Source: Epiperipatus broadwayi (lineage: Eukaryota > Onychophora > Udeonychophora > Euonychophora > Peripatidae). Taken from it: a stretch of DNA of 64,000 bases. Positions 24,026 through 35,539 of this stretch are shown here, one piece after another (within the stretch, counting starts at the first letter, position 1; every line of letters starts with the position of its first letter). Where the stretch lies: assembly GCA_028023455.1 (NCBI GenBank), contig JAQFVV010000012.1, forward strand, positions 16,196,364-16,260,363, written 5' to 3'. The notes beneath the pieces are model-generated. The model saw nothing but the letters and a program-made list of their open reading frames with translations. It did no database searches and was not told where the DNA came from. The position numbers were made by a program, and so were the translations under genes.

Positions 24026-24419
24026 GTAAGACTTCCAATACATCTTTTTTTTTTGAAATTTTGTGACGGATGTGATGAAGCTGTTTATGAAAGTGTCATT
24101 TTATCATTTGAATTTCAAAATTTAGGATTTGTGAATCAGTGTAAAAATAAACATTCTTAAAACTATTATAAATAATATTTTTTTTAACTTTTTCTTTATG
24201 AAATGATTATTTTAACAGCTTCATTACATTCTTTCATATATGATCTTGCTTTTACAACATGTTTTTTTTATATTTATTACATTCAAACACAAAATATCGA
24301 GTTAGGGTAAATTTTTTTAAAAATTAACAATGGCTGCCTGGTTTTCAAAGGGTTAATGACATGAATTATGAACGAGCTCTTAAATTCTATGAGAGCTAAA
24401 TAGTTGTATGTTGGTGTTA

Positions 24420-24720
24420 TGTATGTGTACGTTTATATTTTCTTTTATACATATGGAGAAACTTTTAGATTGAAAAAAGTTACAAGTAAAAATATTTAAG
24501 AACTTTTTTAATTTCTACTTAAAAAGAATGTATCTTTAAAATGTGTATATTTTCTTTTATACACATATATACATGAAGAAACTTTTAGACAGAAAAAAGT
24601 TTCAAGTAAAAATATTTAAGAACTTTTAATTTCTACTTAGAAAAATGTATCTCTAAAAGTTTTTAAATATTTTTACTTCTAACTTTTTTCTGTCTAAAAG
24701 TTTCTCCATGTATATATGTG
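24420..24720. repeat. Direct and inverted copies of a 60-90 bp AT-rich unit
   Basis: GAAACTTTTAGA...AAAAAAGTTWCAAGTAAAAA occurs twice in direct orientation (about 24460 and 24580) and once inverted (about 24660-24710). Confidence 0.7.
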
Positions 24721-25307
24721 AATAATAGAAAATTTAACCATTAGTCATTATTAACACAATCGTGGAAGCATGTTATACATATGTATAGTTGCACTCGTGG
24801 AAGTGCATTCTCTAACAGCTAGACATAACAGTCTGGATATAGTGAGCTTCATAAACAATTAGTAAAATCATCAACTCAAAGTTTAATTACTGATTACATT
24901 GTCGACAGAAAAACGTTAACAGAGCACGAGACTGAAGTTGGCCCTAATTGTTTTCCTCCTGCGACAAATCTGATTTCTTACCAGTTCACAAATAAACGCA
25001 TATTGTCAAATAGCGATAATGATTAAAAAAATATGTATGAAAAAATGTAAAATAAATTACACATAAAAACATATTGTTTTGAATATTCAAAATTAAATAG
25101 CTAATAAAAAAAGTTTGTCTTATATCATTTTTTTTTAATATTTGAAATGTTTTATTAGTCATACTTTATTTTATTTTTTTTTGTTTTTATGCAAATTTTA
25201 AAGTAATTTTACATTGTTGCTTTGGTTTTATGCGATTTTTGAAAATTTTGGGACATATCCTAAATTTTTCAACGTAAGTTACATCTATTTTTATGTGATT
25301 ATTTTAA

Positions 25308-26798
25308 TCTTTCAGCTCTTTGAGCGCTGCGAGCGCGCATCAGGTGATGTTTTGTTTTCTTTCTTTACTGACGTAAAAGGTATAAATGTGACGTACATGA
25401 AAATACGATTGTTAGAAAGCTTCATGACGTAGCTTCCAGAAAATGTTTATTTCAAAAAAATCGGTTAAAATTTAAATTTTTGGCAGCAGTTCTAATCAAC
25501 CACAGTATTTAATTCTTTTGTCTTTTTTAATAATTTTTGTACTTATCACGGAGCGATATAAGACAAAAATAATTTACGGGGCTACAGATGACATATCTCC
25601 GGTACTATTAGAAAATGGCTGACAGAAGCGGTTGAATGTAATTTTGTAAGTAACATTTAAAAAATTTTTTTTTTAGTAAAAGCATAATATATTTTTATAT
25701 AAATTATAATTTTTATTAATTATTTTTAGTTTGTAATTTGTGTGTGATAGTTATTTACATTCGTATATAATTAATATCTAACGTAACTTTTAACGTTCTA
25801 CACTTATAAAAATAATGTTTTTCAAAAAGTATAATTTATTAAAAAAAATCATTAATTATGTTTATATATATATAATATGGTTTATAAGTAATTTGTTATA
25901 ATTCCGATTCTTGTTTACGTTTTTCAAGTCTATACCTAACAAATGATCTGTATGCAAATAAATTATATATACGTGATTCATGCTTTCGTTTTGGTATATG
26001 TTTCATAACATTATTTTCAAGTCAATAGCTAACAAATACACTATATGCAAATAAATTATATCTATGTAGTACAATAAATATAATAAGATAGCATCACTTC
26101 TGTACATAAAGAATATAAACATCACTTTTGTGCATAAATAATATAAGAATCACTTGTGTGCATAAAGAATATAAACATAACTGGTGCCCATAAAGAATAT
26201 AAACATCACTGATGTACACAAAAAATATAAAATGAAGAGATGAAACTCATTTTATCATAGTGATATAGACAGTAGCCTACAATTTCTAGTTTTAGACAGA
26301 CAAGAAGCCAATTGCTATGATGATTTCTTTTGTATCTTTTATTAGGATGAATCTTTTTCTTTATAGACGCCTTTGACATTTAGAACATTTGGGGTAAAAG
26401 ATAAAAATGAAGAAGTCATATCCGACTTCTTTTGGAGATTGTGAAGCTGTGGATTATCTCAGGTAAGACATGTTATACATGTTTAGAAAGATAGTTTTGT
26501 GAGGAATGCAAAGAAATTATCACTGAAGATGTATTTTCAATTTTAGTTAATGTTACTTATCATATTATGAACAAACAATAAAATAATAAGTATTTCGGAT
26601 GTGAAAATTTCTTTTTTTTCCTTATTTTTTATATAGTTATCACTATTTATTTTATGTTTATTGTTTTCCTTAATGTTTCTAGTTTCTAACAATGTAATTG
26701 TTTTTGCTCTAACATAATTAAAACTGAAGTTATTGTGAAAATTGTGTGTCAGGCCAGTATTTGAAAAAGTTCAATATGGCGGCTTGAAGCTGAATCAG
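25308..26798. mobile_element. Second TTAA-flanked piggyBac-like element, inserted in a Tigger copy
   Basis: TTAA occurs at 25304-25307 and 26799-26802. The uninterrupted Tigger copy at 46.1 kb reads TTTTTTAATGCGGG at this point, so it provides an empty site with one TTAA. The ends are imperfect inverted repeats (TCTTTCAGCTCTTTGAGC, and CTGATTCAGCTTCAAGC read from the right). The subterminal GCCGCCATATTGAAC resembles GCAGCCATTGTTAA in the element ending at 24352. The interior has a four-unit tandem repeat near 26097-26225. No transposase is visible. Confidence 0.65.
26097..26228. repeat. Tandem repeat of about 33 bp, four units
   Basis: Units of CATAAAGAATATAAACATCA with GTG/CAY variants are repeated head to tail. 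Confidence 0.75.
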
Positions 26799-26859
26799 TT
26801 AATGCGTGTTTTCTGTGGAACCTATCTACCGCATAAAAAGAGACCCAGATGTATTTGAA

Positions 26860-28615
26860 TTTAGAATTAAGTGAATTTAATAATATCAAAATTTAGAAAT
26901 TGAAAATTAAAAATGCCAGAGATGAGATTATGAAAATAAAGATAATTACCCTGCAATAATTACTAAAACATGGAATGAACTTCCAGATAGATTTTCATGC
27001 ATGAAAAGAGTCGCATTAGCTCTTATAAAAAAATACAGCACAAAGTACTGAACAAACATTTTTAGTAATAAAATATATTATTAAACAGTGTGAATTTTTT
27101 TAATTAAAGAAAATTTGAAAATATGCGTAAAGTTAAAAACTTCAAACTATGAACCAAATATTAAAGTGTTAGCTTCAAAGGTTGAACCTCAAGGGAGTCA
27201 CTAATGTTTAAATATTGTAATTTTTTATGTTTTTATGTAGTGTATAGTCAAAGAAATTTTTCTTAATATAATTTTACTAATTTAATTTCAGTGGCACATT
27301 GAGTATTGAATACTTAAAAAAAAATATTATCTGGTTCTTCGATGTAAGTAGATTGTCAATCACTGGTCTAAAATCTCCGAGAATAAAAGATAAAATTTTC
27401 AAGAAAGTAAAAAACGTAAGTATAATACTGTCTTTAGACTTTATAATTGATATTTGTTTCTACTTATAAATAATTAATTATTAAAATAAATAGTAAAACT
27501 ATTTAATAAAAAATCATAGAATTCAGTATTACTTCTAAATATGAATAAACATCAAAATATGAATCTAATAAATAGGGAGTCAAAAGTTAATATTATGCTG
27601 GGGATATTTGTTAGCAATCACAACTCTACATGTTAATCTAATCTATCAGATGGAATTTGTCTCTTAAAAAAAATAAGATGAAGATGGCTTGCTATTTGCC
27701 CTAAAAATAAAACATTTCTATTTCACAATCAGAATAAATGTTGTGTAATAGCAGCTGCATACAAACAATATTATCAAATGTGAATATTAAATCATTTATA
27801 TATGTATGAATATAAGATGTGAAAGAAAATATGGATTAGGTAGATATTGTAACCATTTAGCTAGATTGCTATATTAAAAGTAAACAGTAATAAAGTCTTC
27901 AATTAATAGAATATTTGAAGTCCCAAAATGATAGTATGAGAACTTTTAAACATTAAATTTGTTAAACAATAATACGATTTTATTAAGAGTTATAAATAAT
28001 TGTAGAAGAGAGAAAATTGTAAAATAATGTAAACAAGTTTTTTTTTTAATCTCTCTCTCTCTCCAGTAATTATAATTAATTAGTTTTAATATAAATTGTG
28101 AAAATGAATTATGATAAAATACTTTTCTTTTTTGCAAATTATTTAATAAATTTTAATTTTAACCTTTTAAGAGGTAAAGTTTTATGTTTAATGGTATTTT
28201 TAAAAAGAAAAGAAAAAATAAGATTTTAATGTTTTGGTAAATTTTAATTAATCAGAGTTGTTTTTTTTTCTTTATCTCTCTTCATTACAAAAAAAATTAA
28301 CTGATTATCTTATTTTTCTTTTTTGCAAGAAATGTGTTTTTTAATTAGAAACAAATGTTAAGAATTTTATGATGTTAATTTAAGTTCTTGATTTGTTTTT
28401 CAATGTCAAAGTTTAAGGAGGAAACTATCTGAACAATTTTATTTTTAAATATTTACCTAATTGGTTGTTATAAAAATTATGTTAGAGACAGATTGTACTT
28501 GGCTTATAGGCAAGATTGTTCTAGAAATAAAATAATAGGAGTGTGAATAAGTCAAAAGGCCCAAGTAATCTGGTAAGAAGAAATTATTTTTTACTTGGTT
28601 GTTGAAGAAGACAGC
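26860..28615. other. AT-rich non-coding stretch
   Basis: No element or gene is recognised. Short protein-like frames here are low-complexity translations. A CT microsatellite lies near 28051-28063. Confidence 0.45.
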
Positions 28616-28625
28616 CAAGTCTTAA

Positions 28626-29087
28626 CCTTTTTGCTGTCAGGTTCGATTATTATCAAATCGGCTAAAAAACCGGTAATTTTTATGTTATCATAGCGAATTT
28701 ATGCACATCTTAAAGCTTAAAACATACCGTAAGATGCTGCCCTCTCTAGAATTATTTTACAAGTAAAAAAAATCAATAATATTTAAATTTAAAGTTTTGA
28801 CAATGGGAGAAGGTGGACTTTCCAAGGTGCTGATTGGTTGTATCTCAAGTTGAACAAAAGGAAGCACTTGGCAACAATTTTGACAGGTCTAAGTTCTTTG
28901 TTTTGATTTTCAAAATGAAAATGTATATTTTAGAGTATTTTTTCATATTATAAATTATTTTGATAAAATGTGCTGAAAATATAATTATTTTAGAAAAAAT
29001 AGTTAAGATTTTAGTAAAAATTCTTTACTTTTACACAAATGTAAATTGTGAAAGAAATCAATGACATACACAGCATTTTCTAATAGG
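28626..29087. mobile_element. Possible small TTAA-flanked (piggyBac-like) MITE
   Basis: TTAA at 28622-28625 is followed by CCTTTTTGCTGTCAG. At the other side a sequence whose complement begins CCTATTAG borders TTAA at 29088-29091. The terminal match is short and could be chance in DNA this AT-rich. Confidence 0.25.
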
Positions 29088-29094
29088 TTAAAGA

Positions 29095-31185
29095 ATGTTC
29101 TTTTTAGCTTCTCTGCTATAGAATACTTTTATAATTATAAATAGAAATTTATTTTTGAAAAAAGTTTCATTCACTTTCATAATCTGACAAATTATTAATT
29201 TGCTTTTTACAAACAAAACTAAAATGAATTCTTGACAAATCAAAAGTTTAGAACTTTAATTCACTCAGCCAATAGATATTTTGACTATGAAAAGATTAAT
29301 CTAGCTCTTAAAAGGAGAAAATAGCAGAAGTCTTCATTGAGCTGTTGCATAATACAGCAGTCTTTAACCAAGCAGTTGCATAGAACAACAAAAGTTTTAA
29401 AAAAGATTTTAGCATACTGAGTTTAGTCATAAAAATAGTTTCTACAATGAAAATCATGTGTTAAATTCAGCTAAAAGCTAAGCATCATCTTCCTCCATGT
29501 AACATGCCTTCACTGGAATAAAATGTAGAGAAGTTCCCCCTAAAATAATCTGCAACCTTGTCTTCAAGAAAGAGCATGAGTCTCTGTCTGGATTAGTCTC
29601 ATTTGGAAATTTTAATGAAAAGAAATGGATAAAATTTGCTGTTGGTTAAACTTGAAATACTGCACATCAGGGAAAAAAAGACAAATTAATCATGTTCATT
29701 TCAAAAAGAAAATTCAACTGAAAATTATAATTGGAAAGGACTCCGCAAAAGAATCAAACCATGGTTAAAGTATTATTTTGTATGCTTACTGTATTTTCAT
29801 TTATAGTATAAAAAAAAATTTCGTAAAAGTAATAATTTTTTTTTTGTAAGAATTGATAAGTTTAAATATTTTTGTTAAGTTGATGTTTTCAAATTGTGAA
29901 ACATATTTTTTATAATCCATTCAATTTTCTATTAAAAATTATGAGTTTTTTATAGAAAATTTAATTTTTTTAAAACTTAAAATTATTTTTTTGTGAACCA
30001 TTATTTTTCCCTCTTAAAACTTAACAAAGTATTAATTAAGCTAAGTCAAAGGTTGTAATCTTTGATTTTTTTGAAAATGTTGTTTTTCGAACTCTTAGTC
30101 ATTTTAAAGAAATAACTTAATGAATTAAAAGTTAATTTAAAATTTAAAAATCAACTGGTTAATATAATTGTTATGAAACTATTTTTTTTTTTGATAAAAT
30201 ATTTAAAATTTCATACTATCACGTCAATTTCTTTTATTTATTGTTAATCAATTAGTTATTAAATAATTGTTTTAAAATATTTTTTAGTCTTTATTCCTTT
30301 CAACTCCTGTTACATGAATTGGCAGTGTGTGTAACTTTATTTCAAAACAGTTGTGTTCTAGGATTTTTAAAAAAAATTATCCCAATAAAACTATTTACTT
30401 ATAATAAAGAAAGCTATGAATTATTTATAGTGATTTGGAATAAACTGCTTTATTTATTTTTTGATCACAATAATAATCTATAGTTTTTGCTTCCTGAGCT
30501 AGATTAGAGCATAAGTTAGTTATATGGATTAGGGGTTTAGGTTTGGACTCCAGATAACCCTAGATGGTGCAAAGATATATCCTTTAAAGCACAGGCACTA
30601 CATTTTAATTATTACTAATTAGAAATTAGATTTACAGTTGGCCATACGCTACTATATGGCCAGGGCATTGATGATGATCAGCATGTTTTAGTACCTCAGC
30701 ATTATTTGATTATATATATATATATATTCTGATGGATTAGTACCTAAGTCTGTGCAACCAAATTATTATGTTGTATTGCTGCACTATGTTTGGCAGTGGC
30801 TAAATAATAGACTGGTCTACAATAGATCCATTTCAAATCCAGTCACAAGATTGACTGATTTTTTTTTCTATTGTTGATCGGTCATGATGAATGATTATTC
30901 TTCTCTGTAATGCTGGGTGAACTTATAATTAGTTATTTGCTAATCTCTCACGCTCTTTATATTCATTATCATTCCTTTTATATTTAATTTTATATTTTGA
31001 ATTCGGGAATGTTGATGGTTTCCTATCTCCTCATAATTCAGCCTTAATATGTTGTGTACTTTTATAAATGGCAACCCAATTGTAGAACCTTGTAATTCCA
31101 GATTCTCCCTTAACCCTCTATTTTCCATTGTTACAATATATATGATAGTACATGGATATTAAACAATGTTAACTTTTTTAAAAAA
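29095..31185. other. AT-rich non-coding stretch
   Basis: Nothing is recognised with confidence. An AT microsatellite lies near 30710-30727. GGTTTGGACTCCAG near 30539 is weakly B-box-like. Confidence 0.45.
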
Positions 31186-31187
31186 AA

Positions 31188-31300
31188 GGTAGTGTTCTGT
31201 TCTATCATGTCAGCCGCTTGATGGCGTTGATGATAAGCAAAAACACATAGATATAATGTTCCTGGCCAGCGATTCTATTCGGATATCATATACTTCACGC
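31188..31300 (+). mobile_element. Merlin-family terminus, single end
   Basis: It starts GGTAGTGTTCTG and then follows the same subterminal order as the left end at 2317: GATGGCGTTG (GATGGCACTG there), AAAAACACATAGATATAA (AAAAACAAATAGATATAA there), then GTTCC. No partner end was found, and the preceding eight bases are all A, which gives no usable target-site evidence. Confidence 0.5.
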
Positions 31301-31545
31301 AAGTTTGCGTTGTGTGTCAAATCATGGTGGGGTAAAGGAGATCATCTGCTTCCCCATACCTCTGGGAAGCTTATCTAGCTCACTATGCCGTGGTCTGGAG
31401 GCCAAACATGTGGACTGTTCAGTGATCCGTTTGCCTGAAAGTGACTTGAATTTCTACCAATGCCTGTTTCAAACCCAAGCCAGCTTATGATCATGATCCA
31501 CCGATTACCTACCTACATTGCTGTGTCCTAAAGCCCAAGTACCAT

Positions 31546-31872
31546 AAACTATATTGCATGCCTTTCTTTCCCTTACTTAATTTTTAAAGCTGCTATATGA
31601 ATGCTAATAATGTCTGTGCAACTTATTGTAATGCTAAAGAAACTCTTATGTTTTGGTGTAGCAATTTAGAATTAATTTGATTTTCTCTTATTTTATTATT
31701 CTAATTCTAAACTATATTGTATGCCTTTCTTTCCCTTACTTAATTTTTAAAGCTGTTATATAAATGCTAATAATGTCTGTGCAATTTATTATAATGCTAT
31801 ATAAATTCTTATGTTTTGATGCGGTGGCAGTTTAGAATTAATTTGATTTTCTCTTATTTTATTATTTTAATT
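31546..31872. repeat. Tandem duplication of about 163 bp
   Basis: Two adjacent copies start AAACTATATTGYATGCCTTT and end TTTTATTATTYTAATTC. They differ by scattered substitutions and small indels. Confidence 0.85.
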
Positions 31873-31879
31873 CATTTTG

Positions 31880-32455
31880 ATATGCCAAGAAGGTATACGA
31901 TCTAGTGAGTGAATTTAAACCCATCGCCAATAGTTTTCTCCTATTAAATTATGGAGATGTAAATTTCCTTTAAAGTTCGTTGTTATAAACTTGCTCAGTT
32001 TTATACCAATTATTTTTCAATAATTTTATTCTTTACATGACCAGAAGGTCTTGATATTTACATTTAATTGTTATCCCTAACTGCAAAATTAACCCTCATC
32101 TAATCATTAGTTGTTTTATCATTTTAACTAATTAAATCTCACCAGAAATGAATTTAATATGTAATCTAAGATTTTATTTTGTAAGTAATATCAGTTATCT
32201 GTGCAATGATTGCTTGTAGAAATGTGAGGAGATATTTCCGAGGTGTGGGAGAGAGCAATTTATTTCCTTTTAGTTTTAAATTCTGCCCCCTTATGTGCAT
32301 GTTATTAATTAATGCCCAGGATGGTTTGTGTTTAAGCATTCCATTACGCGGGAGAACGTCATATAATAATCAGGTATTTCATTAGTGACACAAACTATTT
32401 ATCTGTTTTAGGCGTTATAGGTATATCGTTGCAATCTTTATTTATGATTTTCTTG
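31880..32455. other. AT-rich non-coding stretch
   Basis: No element or gene is recognised. Confidence 0.4.
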
Positions 32456-32460
32456 CTTTT

Positions 32461-32775
32461 TCAGGTATTTTCAGATCTTTGGAATAACCAATCCCACTCT
32501 TTGTTATCCCTCTCAAAATATATGCATTTCCTACTCGGGAACTTCTCCAGGCACTTCCAATGAATAAGTGTATGGGAAACATATGGATGAACCATCCCAA
32601 CATGCAGCATGTGCCATTGCTCTTCAGAGATATGACTTTGGCCATCGTACAGGCATACTCCTTTCGTACAGATATGACAAAGCCACTCAAGAGCGTCTTA
32701 AGTGACTGCCTACTGCCTTTATTATTCTTATTGAGTTGTCTATCCACCTGCAATGCTCTCTGTCAGTCGTAATTG
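32461..32775 (-). pseudogene. Relic coding segment with zinc-ligand-like cysteines, unrecognised
   Basis: The GC content is raised and two protein-like frames join across one frameshift near 32695. The first (about 32773-32697) reads TDREHCRWIDNSIRIIKAVG. The second, open from 32697 to a TGA at 32461-32463, contains ALEWLCHICTKGVCLYDGQ, then EEQWHMLHVGMVHPYVSH, TLIHWKCLEKFPSRKC and NKEWDWLFQRSENT. The CHIC, HxxxxH, HWKC and RKC groups could be zinc ligands. A longer frame of 103 codons on the same strand covers the region in another phase but has less protein-like composition. No splice sites or flanking termini were found. It may be a processed pseudogene or a piece of a mobile-element protein; the family is not recognised. 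Confidence 0.45.
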
Positions 32776-32789
32776 CATGTTATTAGCCA

Positions 32790-33600
32790 TTCATTCGATT
32801 TAATTTTCTAAGTCAGGTTATGAATTACAGCTTCTTTTAAGCAGAATTATTTTACTCCCACACATCTGAATGATCTCCCAAATATCATGAACTTTTATTC
32901 ATATATGTAATGACTAATAAAACTCATTAGTGTCAATCTATAAAATATTAAATGAGGGTTAAGCTTCAAGGTATTATTGATTACCTAATTAATTTATTTG
33001 ATCCTTGGCATATTAACCACATCACCATGTATCTGAGCAACCACACAAACTACTCTTGTTCTATATATGTAATAATTGCACTAACTAACTTTATGTAATA
33101 ACACAAAGATTTTATGTATTTATGTAAATTCAATGATTTATTGACTTCATCCGTAAACAGTTTATAAAAACAGCACTATATAAAATAAATGTCTTATTTA
33201 CATAATCAAATTTGTTACTACCATTGTACAGACATTCTATACACCTATTTTGTTTATTACCGTATTTAATTATGTAATAAAATTTATATTATATAAATTT
33301 TCGGTATTCTCGTATTTGTCATTCATTGCCTTCATCTCTAGTATGATTGTTTGATTAAGTTAAGTTATTTCAAATTGAATAAGCGATGTTATTAGTATTA
33401 TTAATTAAACTCCCTTTGTTTAACATTGCCTTGAACAACATTATGGACCTGATTGTTAATATATTAAGCAATAGTCCGCACCATCCTTTAAGTTTTATAT
33501 TTTGTAATAGTAATCAGCTAAGTATATGAAAACTATTGATTCTCAAGTCTCTTTGCTCATCCTGTTCTTATTGCCGGATCTGGAGTGAATAAAAGCTTGG
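32790..33600. other. AT-rich non-coding stretch
   Basis: No element or gene is recognised. Confidence 0.45.
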
Positions 33601-33611
33601 TAGTATCCTCA

Positions 33612-33775
33612 AAAGTGTTCTCCATATAGTCGGAGACCCTGGAGCATGGGCAAATAGGTTAGTGTTTATTATTGTTCCAGACCTGTGTATCTCACACATG
33701 CTAGATTGCTATATTTTGCTTGGATTGTAGGTCTTGTTGAATGAACACACAATTTTGATTGGTACAACTGTCACT
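33612..33775 (+). repeat. Dispersed SINE-like repeat, copy 2
   Basis: It has the same block order as at 10.8 kb: GGGCAAATAGGTTAG, CCTGTGTATCTCA, GATTG, CTTGTTGAATGAACA, then TTGGTACAAC. It is diverged and shows no clear target duplication. Confidence 0.5.
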
Positions 33776-34244
33776 ACCATTTTTAAAAACAAAGAGAATA
33801 CTAAAACCACTGTAGGTGTGTTGAAACTTTCCAAAATCATGAAATCATGGCATCCCATATAAAATCCAAGAAGCATGTCAATCATCAATTCTAAACTTTT
33901 TCTCTAGATTCTCAGCCATCATCTGGTGCACTCCTCCAAAAAATGTCAATATTATCAAAGGACAACAAAAAACATTAAAATAAAAAATTCATGATTCAAA
34001 AAATTAGATACTTTAAAATAAATGCTTTTTTTTACATAGATTAAAGTTGCATTATTATACAGAGATACATATTTTAAGTGCATACTTGCATAATATACAT
34101 AGCATAGTTTACATAAGTATATAATGTAAATTAAGGGAGTTTTTTAATTACTATATATTCTAGATTAAGTTCACATAATCAACATTTCATATGCTTACAT
34201 AAGCTGTTAATAATAATAGCAAACTCCCCATACTACAGTAGACA

Positions 34245-34480
34245 GGGATTTTATGTGGAAAAGTTCCTGCATCCATTGATTATGAAGGCTTGCACCTAGT
34301 GGCACTACAGCATGGAAAGTATGATACTGCTAGATTAAGTTGTTTGCTAAGTTTATTAGGTAAGTGTTAGCTAGAGGAACCAGTTGATTTTTTTTCTTGT
34401 AAGAAACCATTTGTGATATTCTTGCTTAACGGTGAGTTTTGGGAGACCAATTGCCATCGCTAAGCGGAGTAAAGATGTTG
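34245..34480 (-). repeat. Tigger-like terminus (minus) next to a fragment of the 7-kb foldback repeat
   Basis: Read on the minus strand, 34418-34477 is CATCTTTACTCCGCTTAGC, then CAATTGG and CTCACCGTTAAGCAAG. It closely matches the plus-strand sequence at 57901-57960. The adjoining 34245-34330 (GGGATTTTATG, CATCCATTGATTAT) matches the internal repeat of the foldback element at 7.0-7.6 kb. Confidence 0.5.
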
Positions 34481-34739
34481 AATAAAAATATTCTTAGAAA
34501 TAATTTCTTAAATAAAAATACTTTTTTTTATAAATGAAAAAGCTTAATATACCATTTTAATTATAAAACAATAGAGATCCTTTTATTTATATTAGTATTC
34601 ATATCTCTAGAAGAGCAAAAATAAAAAAGTATTTATTATATACTTAGTTTTTTTTTGGGGAATTGCAATTTTGATAGCTAAAATTAATAAAATATGCACA
34701 TTAAAAAAATTAACCAAAGAAAGATTTTAGATCTGTCTT

Positions 34740-34922
34740 TATATTGAACTATCTATATTATGCCGGTCGGATTTGTATGTTCACGTAACAAGATCCAGCA
34801 TCTAGGCAAAAGTACCTCGAATCCAATCGTGCGCAAGATATACAGGTCAGGAACACTCATGAACTCTGCCCTATTTGCCTATTTCCCAGTTCTATAACAT
34901 TATGAGCAACAATCCCGATGAC
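34740..34922 (-). repeat. Dispersed SINE-like repeat, copy 3 (best preserved)
   Basis: On the minus strand it runs GTTGCTCATAATGTTATAGA, GGCAAATAGG, CCTGACCTGTATATCT, GATTGGATTCGAGGTAC, TTTTGCCTAGATGCTGGATC, and ends in a CATACAAATCCGACC tail. TGGATTCGAGG is B-box-like. Confidence 0.55.
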
Positions 34923-34924
34923 AT

Positions 34925-35515
34925 CGATTAATTTACTTCTCACCCGCCGGCATCGGTCATCGGAGACACAAAAAGACTCTAGGCTAAGCTTATGATTGAA
35001 TAACTTAATAACTAGCTATATTTTATGAGCAATGAAGGCTCGTGACCTAGCATATTAATTATGTATCGAGCGGAGATCATCTAGTCATATTTAGCATAAG
35101 TAATAACTTAATATTTTAACTTAACTAAAAGAAAGCAATGGTTCGAGTTTGATATATATATTTAAGATTTATTAATAACAAAAATTATGTCGGGTTATTT
35201 AGCCAACGTGAACCTCGGAAGTATTATATATATGTGTTTGATTCATATTTAACAATAACATAATTTGCGGCTATGCCAATAATATATATATATATGTGAT
35301 TAAATGAATAAGCGCTATTAGAATACATTGTTGGAATACTATTACACCCCCAGAGACGAAGAGCATTTACTTAATTTAAACAACAATAATTTTACAAGCA
35401 GATATTATATTTGGTTACATTCAATATTATTATTAATTTGGAGTTAATAGATAATTAATGCGTGGGAGGGGTAATGAATAATTATATAAATGATACTAAA
35501 TCTATCGCATTAATA
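34925..35515. other. AT-rich non-coding stretch
   Basis: No gene or element is recognised. Short TATA repeats occur near 35150 and 35282. Confidence 0.4.
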
Positions 35516-35539
35516 TTTATATTAAACTAATGGAAATAT

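Larger units (their letters stand above)
22567..24352. mobile_element. piggyBac-like non-autonomous element flanked by TTAA
   Basis: The 1786-bp element lies between TTAA tetranucleotides at 22563-22566 and 24353-24356. It starts CCCTTTGACCCCCAG and ends CTGGTTTTCAAAGGG, so the terminal CCCTTTGA...CAG is inverted. TTAA targets and CCC-starting ends are the piggyBac signature. No transposase domain is visible. The interior has a 152-bp tandem repeat (23381-23781), a run of AT-rich ATAAATTATAATATTTT units (22920-23200), and a small exon-like segment (23928-24025). It shares the internal exon-like segment and the subterminal CCATTGTTAA-type sequence with the element at 25308-26798. Confidence 0.75.
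24895..26850 (+). mobile_element. Tigger/pogo-type element, 5'-truncated and split by an insertion
   Basis: 24895-25307 matches the interior of the complete copy at 45198-46174, including ACAGAGCACGAGACTGAA, GTCATACTTTATTT and the repeated TTTTATGCGA-type blocks. After the TTAA-flanked insertion (25308-26798) the match resumes as AATGCGTGTTTTCTGTGGAA and runs to the inverted terminus CCGCATAAAAAGAGACCCAG, which is followed by TG and TA. The left terminus is missing. No transposase frame is present. Confidence 0.7.
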
